Source: Pseudomonas flexibilis (GTDB lineage: Bacteria > Pseudomonadota > Gammaproteobacteria > Pseudomonadales > Pseudomonadaceae). From it: DNA of 64,000 nt. The notes beneath the pieces were generated by a model, which did no database searches, was not told the DNA's origin, and saw only the letters and a program-made list of their open reading frames with translations. The translations under genes were made by a program, and so were the position numbers. This document shows, one piece after another, positions 1 to 8,902 of this stretch (positions are counted from its first letter, which is position 1; each line of letters begins with the position of its first letter). The stretch is from the NCBI RefSeq assembly GCF_000802425.1, contig NZ_JRUD01000003.1, forward strand, positions 1 to 64,000, read 5' to 3'.

Positions 1-90
1 GTGGAGTATTGCTGCTGCTCCTGATTTTTTCTGTTTGGTATGTTTTTTTGTTTAATGGAACGGCATAACATTGGATAAACACGTAAGGAG
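1..90. other. unassignable AT-rich leader at the contig end
   Basis: This stretch is AT-rich with long T runs, unlike the high-GC DNA that follows. It holds no credible ORF, and it lies directly outside a sequencing-adapter match (91-121). It is best read as chimeric or low-quality sequence rather than chromosome. I see no gene, promoter or repeat in it. Confidence 0.6.
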
Positions 91-121
91 TCGTAGGCAG
101 CGTCAGATGTGTATAAGAGAC
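91..121 (+). other. Tn5/Nextera transposase-adapter sequence (artefact)
   Basis: Positions 105-121 read AGATGTGTATAAGAGAC, the first 17 bases of the 19-base Tn5 mosaic end used in Nextera library adapters. Positions 91-104 match the rest of the Read-1 adapter with one mismatch (A at 95 for C). The adapter is followed immediately by 5S rRNA sequence, so this is a read-through or chimera at a contig end and not a biological transposon end. There is no transposase gene nearby. Confidence 0.93.
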
Positions 122-143
122 TGATAGTAGGTCATCGTCAAGC
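122..143 (+). rRNA. rrf: 3' terminal fragment of 5S rRNA
   Basis: The bases ending in GTAGGTCATCGTCAAGC match the conserved 3' strand of Pseudomonas 5S rRNA, with one mismatch in the preceding TGAGAG (here TGATAG). Only about 22 bases survive. The rest of the rRNA operon lies beyond the contig end, as expected when an assembly breaks at a multicopy rRNA operon. The factor-independent terminator at 154-194 follows directly. Identification is from recall of the 5S sequence. Confidence 0.85.
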
Positions 144-153
144 ACCTAAAACC

Positions 154-194
154 AAAACCCCAATCCGCAACCGCGGGTTGGGGTTTTGTCTTTT
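154..194 (+). terminator. rRNA operon intrinsic terminator
   Basis: AAAACCCCAA (154-163) pairs with TTGGGGTTTT (178-187). An inner CCGC/GCGG and a T-G wobble extend this to a stem of about 15 bp with an AACC loop, followed by GTCTTTT. It starts about 10 bases after the 5S rRNA 3' end and should terminate the rRNA operon. Confidence 0.9.
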
Positions 195-355
195 CCACGG
201 CCTGGTTGCGAAGTTGGTGTGTAGAAAAGGGTAACGCTCGTGGGGGGCTTCGGCCTGGAGGGGAGTTTTCGGCACGACTATGGGTTGGCTGCCTCAGCGG
301 CGCGAATCCCTATAGTGGAGCATTCGGAAGCCTCTACTTTTCAAGGAAGACCCGA

Positions 356-1456
356 ATGCATACCCCTCGAGCCGGGCGTTTGCTAAGCCTTGTCTGTGGT
401 GCACTGGTCGCCGGAACCAGCGCAGCAGCACTGAAACCTCTGAACGATGCCGAGCTGTCTGCTGTTTCCGGTCAGGCTCTGATCAGTCTGGATGCCCTGA
501 CCTATGCTGGCTACCAGTACACCCGCATCAACTTCGGAGCGGAGATTGACGTCCTCCTCAACATGGATGAGCTGCGCCTGGGTGACTTCGACCGCTCTGG
601 CATCCCGGGGCTGGCGTCGAACCAGTCCGCTGACATTCTGATCAACAACTTCGCTCTCGGGCGGGTTCGTAACAACGATTCTTCTGCGGCTGCCATGGAG
701 CCGTTCAAGATCCAGGATCCCTATCTGGAATTCGCCTTCAAGGTTAACGACCAGGGGATTCGAGAGGTCGCTGGTGTGCGCTTGGGTTTCGGTCGTTCCA
801 TGGGTCATCTCTCCGGGGACATCCTGTCGCTGACCGGCAAGATGCAGGGCAAGATCTATGGTCCAGCCTCCCTTGGCAAGGATTTCTACATGGAGCAGAA
901 CGGGATCAGCAATCTCGGCTGCCTGGTGGATATCAACTGCATCGCGCTTTCGCTGGCAGGTGACACGGAGGTCTACACGACCGTGGAGCTTCTGCAGCAG
1001 GGCACCGGCTATACCACGCTCGACGGGGTGCCTATCAACCGCGCCACACACATTGGCGTGCCTGCGGGTAGCTCGTTGCAGACCGATGAGACCGGCCTGA
1101 TTGCGGCGTTGATCCCCACGCTGACCAAAGCGAGCAATTGTGAGGCCCTCGGGTTGATCACCTGTTTCCCGCTCACAAACTACAAGTCCATTTTTGTCGG
1201 TGACCCCACCAAGACGAACATTGCCCAAGGCGGCGCCGAGGGGATTTTCTTCTCGATCCAGAACCAGAACGTGCCCTGGCAGGATCTGGCCAATGCCGGC
1301 AAATTCGTGGATACCCAACGAGGCGCCTTTGCCAATTTCGCGAAGACAGGCAGCGGCGCAGATACCATTTACCCGTTCATGCTTAATCTCTTCGACGCCT
1401 TGCGGGGCACAGCCCGTGAACCAACTTGCATGGGTGCGCAGGCGGCGGGGTGCTGA
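356..1456 (+). CDS. exported protein with post-signal PLxDxELxxVSGQ motif (member 1 of 3)
   Basis: This 366-residue protein has a Sec-type signal peptide (about residues 1-25, ending SAAA). Immediately after it comes the segment KPLNDAELSAVSGQ, which is shared with the next two genes. The remainder is polar and rich in short beta-like stretches. Cysteines come in close pairs (LGCLVDINC, CEALGLITC and the C-terminal TCMGAQAAGC), which fits a periplasmic or surface location. ATG 356 is preferred over upstream in-frame starts because AAGGAAG precedes it by about 6 bases and the signal peptide begins there. I do not recognise the function. The N-terminal motif resembles that of proteins annotated DUF6160/FilA-like, but this is only recall. 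It is the first gene of a three-gene operon (2-base gap to the next). Confidence 0.75.
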   Translation: MHTPRAGRLLSLVCGALVAGTSAAALKPLNDAELSAVSGQALISLDALTYAGYQYTRINFGAEIDVLLNMDELRLGDFDRSGIPGLASNQSADILINNFALGRVRNNDSSAAAMEPFKIQDPYLEFAFKVNDQGIREVAGVRLGFGRSMGHLSGDILSLTGKMQGKIYGPASLGKDFYMEQNGISNLGCLVDINCIALSLAGDTEVYTTVELLQQGTGYTTLDGVPINRATHIGVPAGSSLQTDETGLIAALIPTLTKASNCEALGLITCFPLTNYKSIFVGDPTKTNIAQGGAEGIFFSIQNQNVPWQDLANAGKFVDTQRGAFANFAKTGSGADTIYPFMLNLFDALRGTAREPTCMGAQAAGC

Positions 1457-1458
1457 TC

Positions 1459-3012
1459 ATGAATCGTTGGGCTCGGGATGGTGCCTTGCTGCTGCTCCTG
1501 GCCAGTACCCACGCAGGTGCAATGCAACCGCTGGACGATCGAGAACTGGATTCGGTCAGTGGTTCCGGGATCGGCTTCTTTCTCGATAGCTTCCTATACG
1601 ACAAGGGGGAGGCGACGGCGCGGATCGAGGGCTTCAAGGATTCCAATGGCAATCCCGTGGTTATCCATCTGGAGGACTCCTATATAAAAGGGCAGGGCAG
1701 CCAACGGGGTTCCCTGGACACCCTGGCGGCCATCGGCAGCCCGCTGCATCCCTTCCGGTTAGGGATCGTGGAGGCTGCGCAGGTACCCTCCTTGCCCGTT
1801 GGTGTTGAGGCGCTGCAACTGAAGACGCCTACCTGGACGGACCCCCTCAACAACACTCATCAGTACGGCCTGTGGTCTTATTACCAGGGGTGCCTGTTTG
1901 GCGAGGCGGGTTGCAACAATCCCGATCTGGCCGTGACCAACCTGAATGCCGACATGGCCGCCCTGACGGCTCGGCAGTCATCCCTGCTTCAGCGCTATGC
2001 AGGGGTGGGCTTCCTGACCCTGCAGCAGGAAATCAATGCCGACATGGTGCTCGTCCAGACCCGGCAGCAGACCGTGGATACGATCAACGACCAGTACAAC
2101 ACCGCCCGTAGCACGATGACGAACCTGCACGGGGCGGCCCGGGATACCGGTATCTATCCCAAGCCCGCGCTGGGTGAGAAATACTGGTGCGGGAACGCTT
2201 GTATCCCCTCCGATGTAAGGGCTTACAACGCATCGGTCGATACGTTCATGGGCAAGAGTGACGAACTCATGGCTGCTTACCTCGCACTGAGCGAGGCCTG
2301 GCAGAAAGAACGCTATGGCCTGACGTTGACTGAGCGGGCACAGGACTACAACGAGTTCAGCAGCCTCTGCGGAACACCGAGCGCTGAACAGCCCACCTGT
2401 AGTGCAGGCCGCATCACCAAGCTGGAAGGGGACAGGGCATCCCTGCTGCTGGTCGCTTCCTCACTGAAGGACGGCAAGACACGGGTTCCGGGCCTGGATA
2501 TCGGCTTTGGCTCGGTGTTCAGTCTGCCTTCTACCGCCTGGAGCGGCAGTTCCAGCGGCGCGACCCAGGGTGCTACGACCACGCGGAGCGACTTCTTCTC
2601 CCTGAACATCGAGGGTTTCACCCTGCATGGCTCGTATCTGAACATATGGGGGAATGCGGATGGACTGGTGGGTGAGATCAGCATGCAGCTGTACGCCGAC
2701 AAGCTGATCGCCGGTGCCTGCCGCGATTGCAGCGATGCCAATCGTCTGGTCGCCAAAAACCTCTATCTCGACCTCAACCTTGGCCATGGGCGCCTGCAGC
2801 CCCTTAACTTCAGTGTGCTGGATGATGGCGAACTGCGTTTCCGCCTGCCGGGGGTGACATGGGCCAACCACCAGCAGTTCTATGCTCAGGTGCCGAAGAG
2901 CAACATCAGCATCGGCAACCTTTCGTTGAGTAACGTCAACCTGGGTTCCCAGGCCATTCGCGGCTTGCGCATCGACTACCTGGACATGCGAACGGTCAAT
3001 CTGCCGCGCTGA
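1459..3012 (+). CDS. large exported protein with post-signal PLDDRELDSVSGS motif (member 2 of 3)
   Basis: This 517-residue protein has a short signal peptide (ALLLLLASTHAGA) followed at once by MQPLDDRELDSVSGS, the cassette motif. A central region of about residues 170-320 is helical and rich in Q, T and A. It carries the cysteine pairs CLFGEAGC, YWCGNAC and SLCGTPSAEQPTC, and GACRDC lies further along. The C-terminal third looks beta-rich. ATG 1459 follows the upstream stop (TGA 1454-1456) by 2 bases with a GGCGGGG stretch upstream, implying translational coupling. An upstream in-frame ATG at 1426 would overlap gene 1 and lacks a signal start. No enzymatic motif is visible and the function is unknown. 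Confidence 0.75.
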   Translation: MNRWARDGALLLLLASTHAGAMQPLDDRELDSVSGSGIGFFLDSFLYDKGEATARIEGFKDSNGNPVVIHLEDSYIKGQGSQRGSLDTLAAIGSPLHPFRLGIVEAAQVPSLPVGVEALQLKTPTWTDPLNNTHQYGLWSYYQGCLFGEAGCNNPDLAVTNLNADMAALTARQSSLLQRYAGVGFLTLQQEINADMVLVQTRQQTVDTINDQYNTARSTMTNLHGAARDTGIYPKPALGEKYWCGNACIPSDVRAYNASVDTFMGKSDELMAAYLALSEAWQKERYGLTLTERAQDYNEFSSLCGTPSAEQPTCSAGRITKLEGDRASLLLVASSLKDGKTRVPGLDIGFGSVFSLPSTAWSGSSSGATQGATTTRSDFFSLNIEGFTLHGSYLNIWGNADGLVGEISMQLYADKLIAGACRDCSDANRLVAKNLYLDLNLGHGRLQPLNFSVLDDGELRFRLPGVTWANHQQFYAQVPKSNISIGNLSLSNVNLGSQAIRGLRIDYLDMRTVNLPR

Positions 3013-3021
3013 GGAGGAAAC

Positions 3022-3519
3022 ATGCTTCGTTCTTTCGCCTGTCTGCTGAGTATTCTTTCCCCCTTGGCGCTGGCCGATCTGCAGCCTCTGGAAGAGGCGG
3101 AGATGGCAGCGGTCAATGGCCAGGACGGCATCAGTATCAGTGCGTCCATCCGCTTCAACCCGAACCCGCAACTGACGCGCTGTCCCGGCGGCTGCGGGGC
3201 GCGTGTCGCGATCCGACCAGGTCAAAGTGCCGGGGTTATCGCCATCGACAACATCAAGGGCACCTTCAGTTTCGATGGCGTCACCCTGGATGTCGTGACC
3301 ATTGATAGCGGCTTCAATGGCGAGGGGGCCCTGTTCAATCAGGACGCACTCAAGCTGGGGTTACGCGAGAGTCATTTCAGTGATGTCCAGTTCACCCTCT
3401 CCGGTGCCAACCAGGTCAGCGTCAGCCAGCCGGAACTGCAGCAGACCGATCTACTGACCTTCCACACCGACGGACAGGTGCAACTGCGCGGCGACCTTTA
3501 CATCTTCCCCTCGAACTGA
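3022..3519 (+). CDS. small exported protein with post-signal [13 protein letters not shown] motif (member 3 of 3)
   Basis: This 165-residue protein has a signal peptide (about 1-19, ending ALA) followed by [16 protein letters not shown], the same motif as the two upstream genes. One cysteine pair (CPGGC) is present, and the rest is hydrophilic beta-type sequence. GAGGAGGAAAC lies just before ATG 3022, the best Shine-Dalgarno of the three genes. The 9-base gap to the upstream stop makes it the last gene of the same operon. The shared motif and common orientation suggest the three products act together, but the function is unknown. Confidence 0.75.
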   Translation: MLRSFACLLSILSPLALADLQPLEEAEMAAVNGQDGISISASIRFNPNPQLTRCPGGCGARVAIRPGQSAGVIAIDNIKGTFSFDGVTLDVVTIDSGFNGEGALFNQDALKLGLRESHFSDVQFTLSGANQVSVSQPELQQTDLLTFHTDGQVQLRGDLYIFPSN

Positions 3520-3644
3520 AGGCGTTGACGGCCCGACTCGGGAACTGGTGCTTTCCCCTCGACAGGTTTCCGGCCACAATTCGCCGCATGTGGCGTGCGG
3601 GACTACCGGCGCCGGGTCGAGACTTGGGTTCCGAGGGTGCCGAT

Positions 3645-5195
<1,551 letters not shown>

Positions 5196-5230
5196 TCGAC
5201 GAAGCGCGCCGCCGCGCCTATTTGCGCGCC

Positions 5231-5965
5231 ATGCAGATTGACAGCTGGGCCGCCTGCCGCACCCTGCCGTTTGCTGCGCCGTCCAACGCCGAGCTGTGGC
5301 TGCCGTTGCCTGTCGCGGTGCCGGAGCGTTTGCCGACTGCAGTGCAGGAAACCGCTGTGTCAGCGCCGGCTGCAACGATGCCCCGGGCCGAGTTGCCGCG
5401 GCCGCAGCTGCGCCCGCAGGTCCGCCCGGCCAGTGCCGTGGTGGACGAACCAGCGCCCGCGCCGAAGCCGGTGACCCGCAGCAGCGAACTGCCGCGCTTC
5501 AGCCTGCAACTGCTGCGTGCCGGACAATGCCTGCTGCTGGTGGAACTGCCCACCGGCGAGACGTTTCAGGGGCGCGATCCCGCCTATCTGCTGCTGCGCG
5601 ATCTGCTACGCGCCGCCGGCCTGCCGGACAGCCCGCAACTGGTGGGTGAGCCGGTGCGCTGGCCGCTCCTGCAGGCCGGCAGCCTGGACCAGGGGCCGGA
5701 AATGGCCCGCGAGTTCGTGCAGAGTTTCGTTGCCGCGCGTCTGGAGGAACAGGCGCCGTGCGCCTGCCTCTGGCTGATCGGCGCCTCGGCGCTGCGCTTC
5801 GCTGGCGATCTGGAGCCCGGCGCGGTCCTGCGCGAGCTGCACCACGAAACGCTGGGGCCTGCCTGGACGCTGCCGGGTCTCGATCAACTGCTGGAACAAC
5901 CTGCACTCAAAGCCGAGCTCTGGCGCTCGATGCGCCGGGTGATGCGCCGCTGGCAATCCCACTGA
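5231..5965 (+). CDS. holD: HolD-like DNA polymerase III psi subunit (pseudomonad form)
   Basis: This 244-residue protein lies directly upstream of rimI, the position of holD in enterobacteria. The N-terminal half (about 35-95) is a Pro/Ala-rich linker. The C-terminal half resembles HolD: a beta strand (CLLLVELP), LLLRDLLRAAGL, and a final helix with QPALKAELWRSM that parallels the E. coli NPTARAALWQQI. Psi bridges the clamp loader (through chi) to SSB at the replication fork. A divergent psi has been described for pseudomonads. Start ATG 5231 is chosen over a TTG overlapping leuA because the conserved-looking segment begins there, although no strong ribosome site is visible. The assignment rests on context and weak similarity. 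Confidence 0.62.
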   Translation: MQIDSWAACRTLPFAAPSNAELWLPLPVAVPERLPTAVQETAVSAPAATMPRAELPRPQLRPQVRPASAVVDEPAPAPKPVTRSSELPRFSLQLLRAGQCLLLVELPTGETFQGRDPAYLLLRDLLRAAGLPDSPQLVGEPVRWPLLQAGSLDQGPEMAREFVQSFVAARLEEQAPCACLWLIGASALRFAGDLEPGAVLRELHHETLGPAWTLPGLDQLLEQPALKAELWRSMRRVMRRWQSH

Positions 5966-5982
5966 AGTAATCCCGACCCGCC

Positions 5983-6438
5983 ATGACCGACAACCTGCAT
6001 TTCCGCCCCATGACCGAAGCGGACCTCGACGCCGTGCTTGAGATCGAACGCTCGGCTTTCAGCCATCCCTGGTCGCCGGGCATCTTCCGCGACGCCTTGA
6101 AGTCGTATGAATGCTGGGTGATGCTCGAGGCCGGCCGCCAGGTTGGCCACGGCGTCATCGACCTGATCCTCGACGAGGCCCACCTGCTGAACATCACCGT
6201 CGCCCCGGATTGCCAGGGCCGGGGGCTCGGGCTGGCCCTGCTGAATCATCTGATGACCCGCTCGCGGGAGCGCGGCGGCCAGGAGTGTTTCCTCGAAGTG
6301 CGCGCCTCCAACCACAGCGCCTATCGACTTTATGAGCGCTACGGCTTCAACGAGATCGGCCGGCGTCGCAACTATTATCCGGCCGCCGGCGGCGGTTCCG
6401 AGGATGCGCTGGTCATGGCCTGCACGCTGCTCGACTAG
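5983..6438 (+). CDS. rimI: ribosomal protein S18-alanine N-acetyltransferase RimI
   Basis: A GNAT-fold protein of 151 residues that acetylates the N-terminal alanine of ribosomal protein S18. The acetyl-CoA pyrophosphate loop is visible as Q78-G-R-G-L-G83. LEVRASN (104-110) contains the expected general base E105, and LYERYGFNEIG supplies the RimI tyrosine (Y117) and the standard C-terminal motif. It starts 17 bases after the holD-like stop, so the two are probably co-transcribed. Its last 4 bases overlap the stop of the convergent acidic gene. Length and motifs are typical. Confidence 0.93.
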   Translation: MTDNLHFRPMTEADLDAVLEIERSAFSHPWSPGIFRDALKSYECWVMLEAGRQVGHGVIDLILDEAHLLNITVAPDCQGRGLGLALLNHLMTRSRERGGQECFLEVRASNHSAYRLYERYGFNEIGRRRNYYPAAGGGSEDALVMACTLLD

Positions 6439-6884
6439 CGCTCGTCCTCTTCGTCCTCTTCGTCTTCCTCCTCGTCCGGCCGGCCATCCAGCGGCATGAC
6501 CCGCGCCATCTCGGCCTCGTCCAGCCCGCCGCCCTCGCCGATCTCACTCTCGTCGACGATGCTCAGGTCCTGGTCGGCCGGCAGGCCCTGGCCGCGCTCG
6601 CGGGGCGAGCGCGCGCCACTCTCGTCGAACAGGGTTTCCGGGCTGAGGTCATCCTGGGTGATGCCGTCCTCATGCACGTCCGGCCCCAGGGATTCTCCGC
6701 CGGTCATGCCGGCCTCGCGCTCGCGTTCCGGGGTCAACTGGTCCAGAACCTCACGGGGGGCGGGCTCGCCGAAGCGCCCGCTCGGCCCCGGGTCGTCGAA
6801 ATCCAGCTGCTCGATCGAGCCCATGCGATCTTCCATCGTGTCGATTTCGGAGGGTCCGCTGGGCGGATGCTTCTTGTCGTTCAT
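6435..6884 (-). CDS. acidic conserved hypothetical protein next to rimI (PA4677-like)
   Basis: A 149-residue, very acidic, probably disordered protein with no signal peptide or membrane segment. The last 12 residues are nearly all Asp/Glu (DEEEDEEDEED). The sequence is dominated by D, E, P and G with repeated short PGPSG/PDEE-type segments. A gene of this kind sits convergently beside rimI in P. aeruginosa, as I recall it, sometimes mislabelled HPr-related. It overlaps the rimI stop by 4 bases. The function is unknown. Confidence 0.7.
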   Translation of the reverse strand: MNDKKHPPSGPSEIDTMEDRMGSIEQLDFDDPGPSGRFGEPAPREVLDQLTPEREREAGMTGGESLGPDVHEDGITQDDLSPETLFDESGARSPRERGQGLPADQDLSIVDESEIGEGGGLDEAEMARVMPLDGRPDEEEDEEDEEDER

Positions 6885-6976
6885 GGCCAGGACTCCACGG
6901 CTGCTCGTGCAGTGGACCGGGCAAAGATGGGATGATTCCGCCGCGCCGGCCGTCGGCGGCGCCCACAGGAGTGAAC

Positions 6977-8902
6977 ATGCGCATCATCGGTAGTCTGCTG
7001 GCACTGGCCTGCCTCATGGCCAGCCTGGCAAGTGGAGCGGCGGAACGCCGCTTCGTGGTCCTGCACACCAACGACTGGCAGTCGCGGCTGCTGGGCTATG
7101 GCCCCAACAGCGAATACAGCCCGGATTCCCTGAACGACGACCTGACCGTCGGCGGCGTCGCACGTCTGGCCACGTTGCTACACGAGCGCCGCGCGGCGCT
7201 CGGCGAGGTGCCGCTGCTGACCCTGGATGCCGGCGATTTCAGCATGGGCACGCTGTTTCACACGGTGGCCCGCGAGGAGGGCGGCGAACTGCGCCTGCTC
7301 GGCGCGTTGGGCTACGACGCCACCACGCTGGGCAACCACGAGTTCGATTTCCGCCCCGCCGGCCTGGCGCAGATGATCGCGGCCGCCGAGCGGGCCGGCG
7401 ACGCACCGAATGTGCCGATCCTGGCCAGCAATATCCGTTTCTCTGCCCAGAGCGCCGACGACGATGCGCTGGAAGCGCTGCAGCGCGCCGGTCGTATCCA
7501 GCCGTACCGGATCGTGGAGAAGGGCGGCCTGCGTTTCGGCCTGTTCGGCCTGATGGGCCGCGATGCGGTGGAGGTCAGCCCGCTGATGGCGCCAGTGACC
7601 TTCGCCGACCCGCTGGCCGCCGCCCGCGACATGGTGCGCCTGCTGCGTGAACAGGAGCGGGTCGACGTGGTCATCCTGCTCTCGCACATGGGCGTCAGCG
7701 CGCAGCCAGACGGCAGCTGGCGCGGCGAAGACGTCGAACTGGTCGAGCAGGTGCCGGGCATCGACCTGGTAATCGGTGCACACTCCCACAGCCTGTTGCG
7801 AGAGCCGCTGCGGGTCAACGACACCACCCTCGTGCAGGTCGGCTCGGAGATCCAGTACCTGGGCGAGCTGCACATGACGCTGGATGCGCAGGGGCGCGCC
7901 CGAGTCGCGGAGTATCGCCTACACGCCATCGACGACCGCACTCCCGGCGATCCCGCCATCGGCCAGCGGGTCGCCGCGCTGCAGCAGGCGGTCAGCGAGC
8001 GGGTGCTGGCCGCCCATGGCTACGCCTTCGATCAGCCGCTGGCGCGGGTCGAGCGCACCCTGACGCGCGCCTACGACGACTCGGTGCTGGGCAATCTGGT
8101 TACCGATGCCCTGCGCCGCGGGGCCGGCAGCGATATCGCCTTCACCGGTAACGGCACCCTGCGCGACGAGCTTTACCGCGGCCGCGAGGGCGTGCAGAGC
8201 GTGGCGGACCTGTTCCGCGTCGCGCCGCTGGGCATCGGCGAGTTCGACGACCAGCCCGGCTATCCGCTGATGCGCGTGTACTTCACCCCCCGCGAGATCC
8301 GCCAGATCCTCGAAGTGCTGCTGCTCGCCTATCAGATGCGTGACAGCGACAGCTACTACCCGCGCGTCTCCGGCGTGAAGTTCACCTACAACCCCTGGCG
8401 CATGCCGTTCGACCGGGTCAGCCGCATCTGGCTGGGTGATGCCGAGCGCGGCTATCGCGAGCTGGACCCGGACGCCCCCGGACTGATCAGCCTGGGCGCC
8501 ACCACCTACGTGGGCAGCTTCACCTGGCTGATTCCCGAGCTGACCTACGGCCTGTTCGAGGTGGTGCCCAAGGATGCCGAGGGCCGGCCGCTGGCGCAGA
8601 TTCGCGATGCCGTGCTGGATCGCGACCCCGACACGCCGGGCATCCAGGAATACAAGGAATGGCAGGCCTTCCTCGACCATGTGGCGGCGCTGCCGGCGCG
8701 GGACGCCCGGGGGCTGGCGCTGCTCACCGATCAGGGCGCCGCTGCCGAGCAGCGCATGCTGCGGGTGGCCAGCCTGGCGCCGAGCGAGCTGTTCCGCCAC
8801 GCCGGTGGGCTGCAATGGACGGCCACGCTGCTGTGCGCGTTGTTGTTGTGGCTGGCCGGCTGGCTGACCTGGCGCCTGTGGCGCCGGGTCAGGGCAGGAT
8901 GA
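6977..8902 (+). CDS. membrane-anchored 5'-nucleotidase/UshA-family phosphoesterase
   Basis: This 641-residue protein has a signal peptide (1-21, ending SGA). A calcineurin-like metallophosphatase domain (about 25-330) precedes a 5'-nucleotidase C-terminal domain (about 350-530). Metal-site motifs are HTNDWQ (D33), DAGDFSMG, LGNHEFD, LLSHMG and GAHSHS. The second ligand of the usual D-x-H pair is Gln (Q35), not His. A C-terminal hydrophobic helix (about 613-632) followed by RLWRRVRAG should tether it to the inner membrane facing the periplasm. The family hydrolyses nucleotides or sugar-nucleotides. ATG 6977 follows CAGGAGTG and begins the signal peptide. The end overlaps the convergent TPM gene by 14 bases. 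Confidence 0.85.
   Translation: MRIIGSLLALACLMASLASGAAERRFVVLHTNDWQSRLLGYGPNSEYSPDSLNDDLTVGGVARLATLLHERRAALGEVPLLTLDAGDFSMGTLFHTVAREEGGELRLLGALGYDATTLGNHEFDFRPAGLAQMIAAAERAGDAPNVPILASNIRFSAQSADDDALEALQRAGRIQPYRIVEKGGLRFGLFGLMGRDAVEVSPLMAPVTFADPLAAARDMVRLLREQERVDVVILLSHMGVSAQPDGSWRGEDVELVEQVPGIDLVIGAHSHSLLREPLRVNDTTLVQVGSEIQYLGELHMTLDAQGRARVAEYRLHAIDDRTPGDPAIGQRVAALQQAVSERVLAAHGYAFDQPLARVERTLTRAYDDSVLGNLVTDALRRGAGSDIAFTGNGTLRDELYRGREGVQSVADLFRVAPLGIGEFDDQPGYPLMRVYFTPREIRQILEVLLLAYQMRDSDSYYPRVSGVKFTYNPWRMPFDRVSRIWLGDAERGYRELDPDAPGLISLGATTYVGSFTWLIPELTYGLFEVVPKDAEGRPLAQIRDAVLDRDPDTPGIQEYKEWQAFLDHVAALPARDARGLALLTDQGAAAEQRMLRVASLAPSELFRHAGGLQWTATLLCALLLWLAGWLTWRLWRRVRAG

Noticed and set aside
91-121. 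Tn5 transposon end
   Set aside because: The match continues into the sequencing-adapter handle, there is no transposase or target duplication, and it lies at the contig edge.
311-316. TATAGT as the -10 of a promoter for the exported cassette
   Set aside because: The only candidate -35 (TTGGCT, 285-290) is 20 bases away, too far to support a call.
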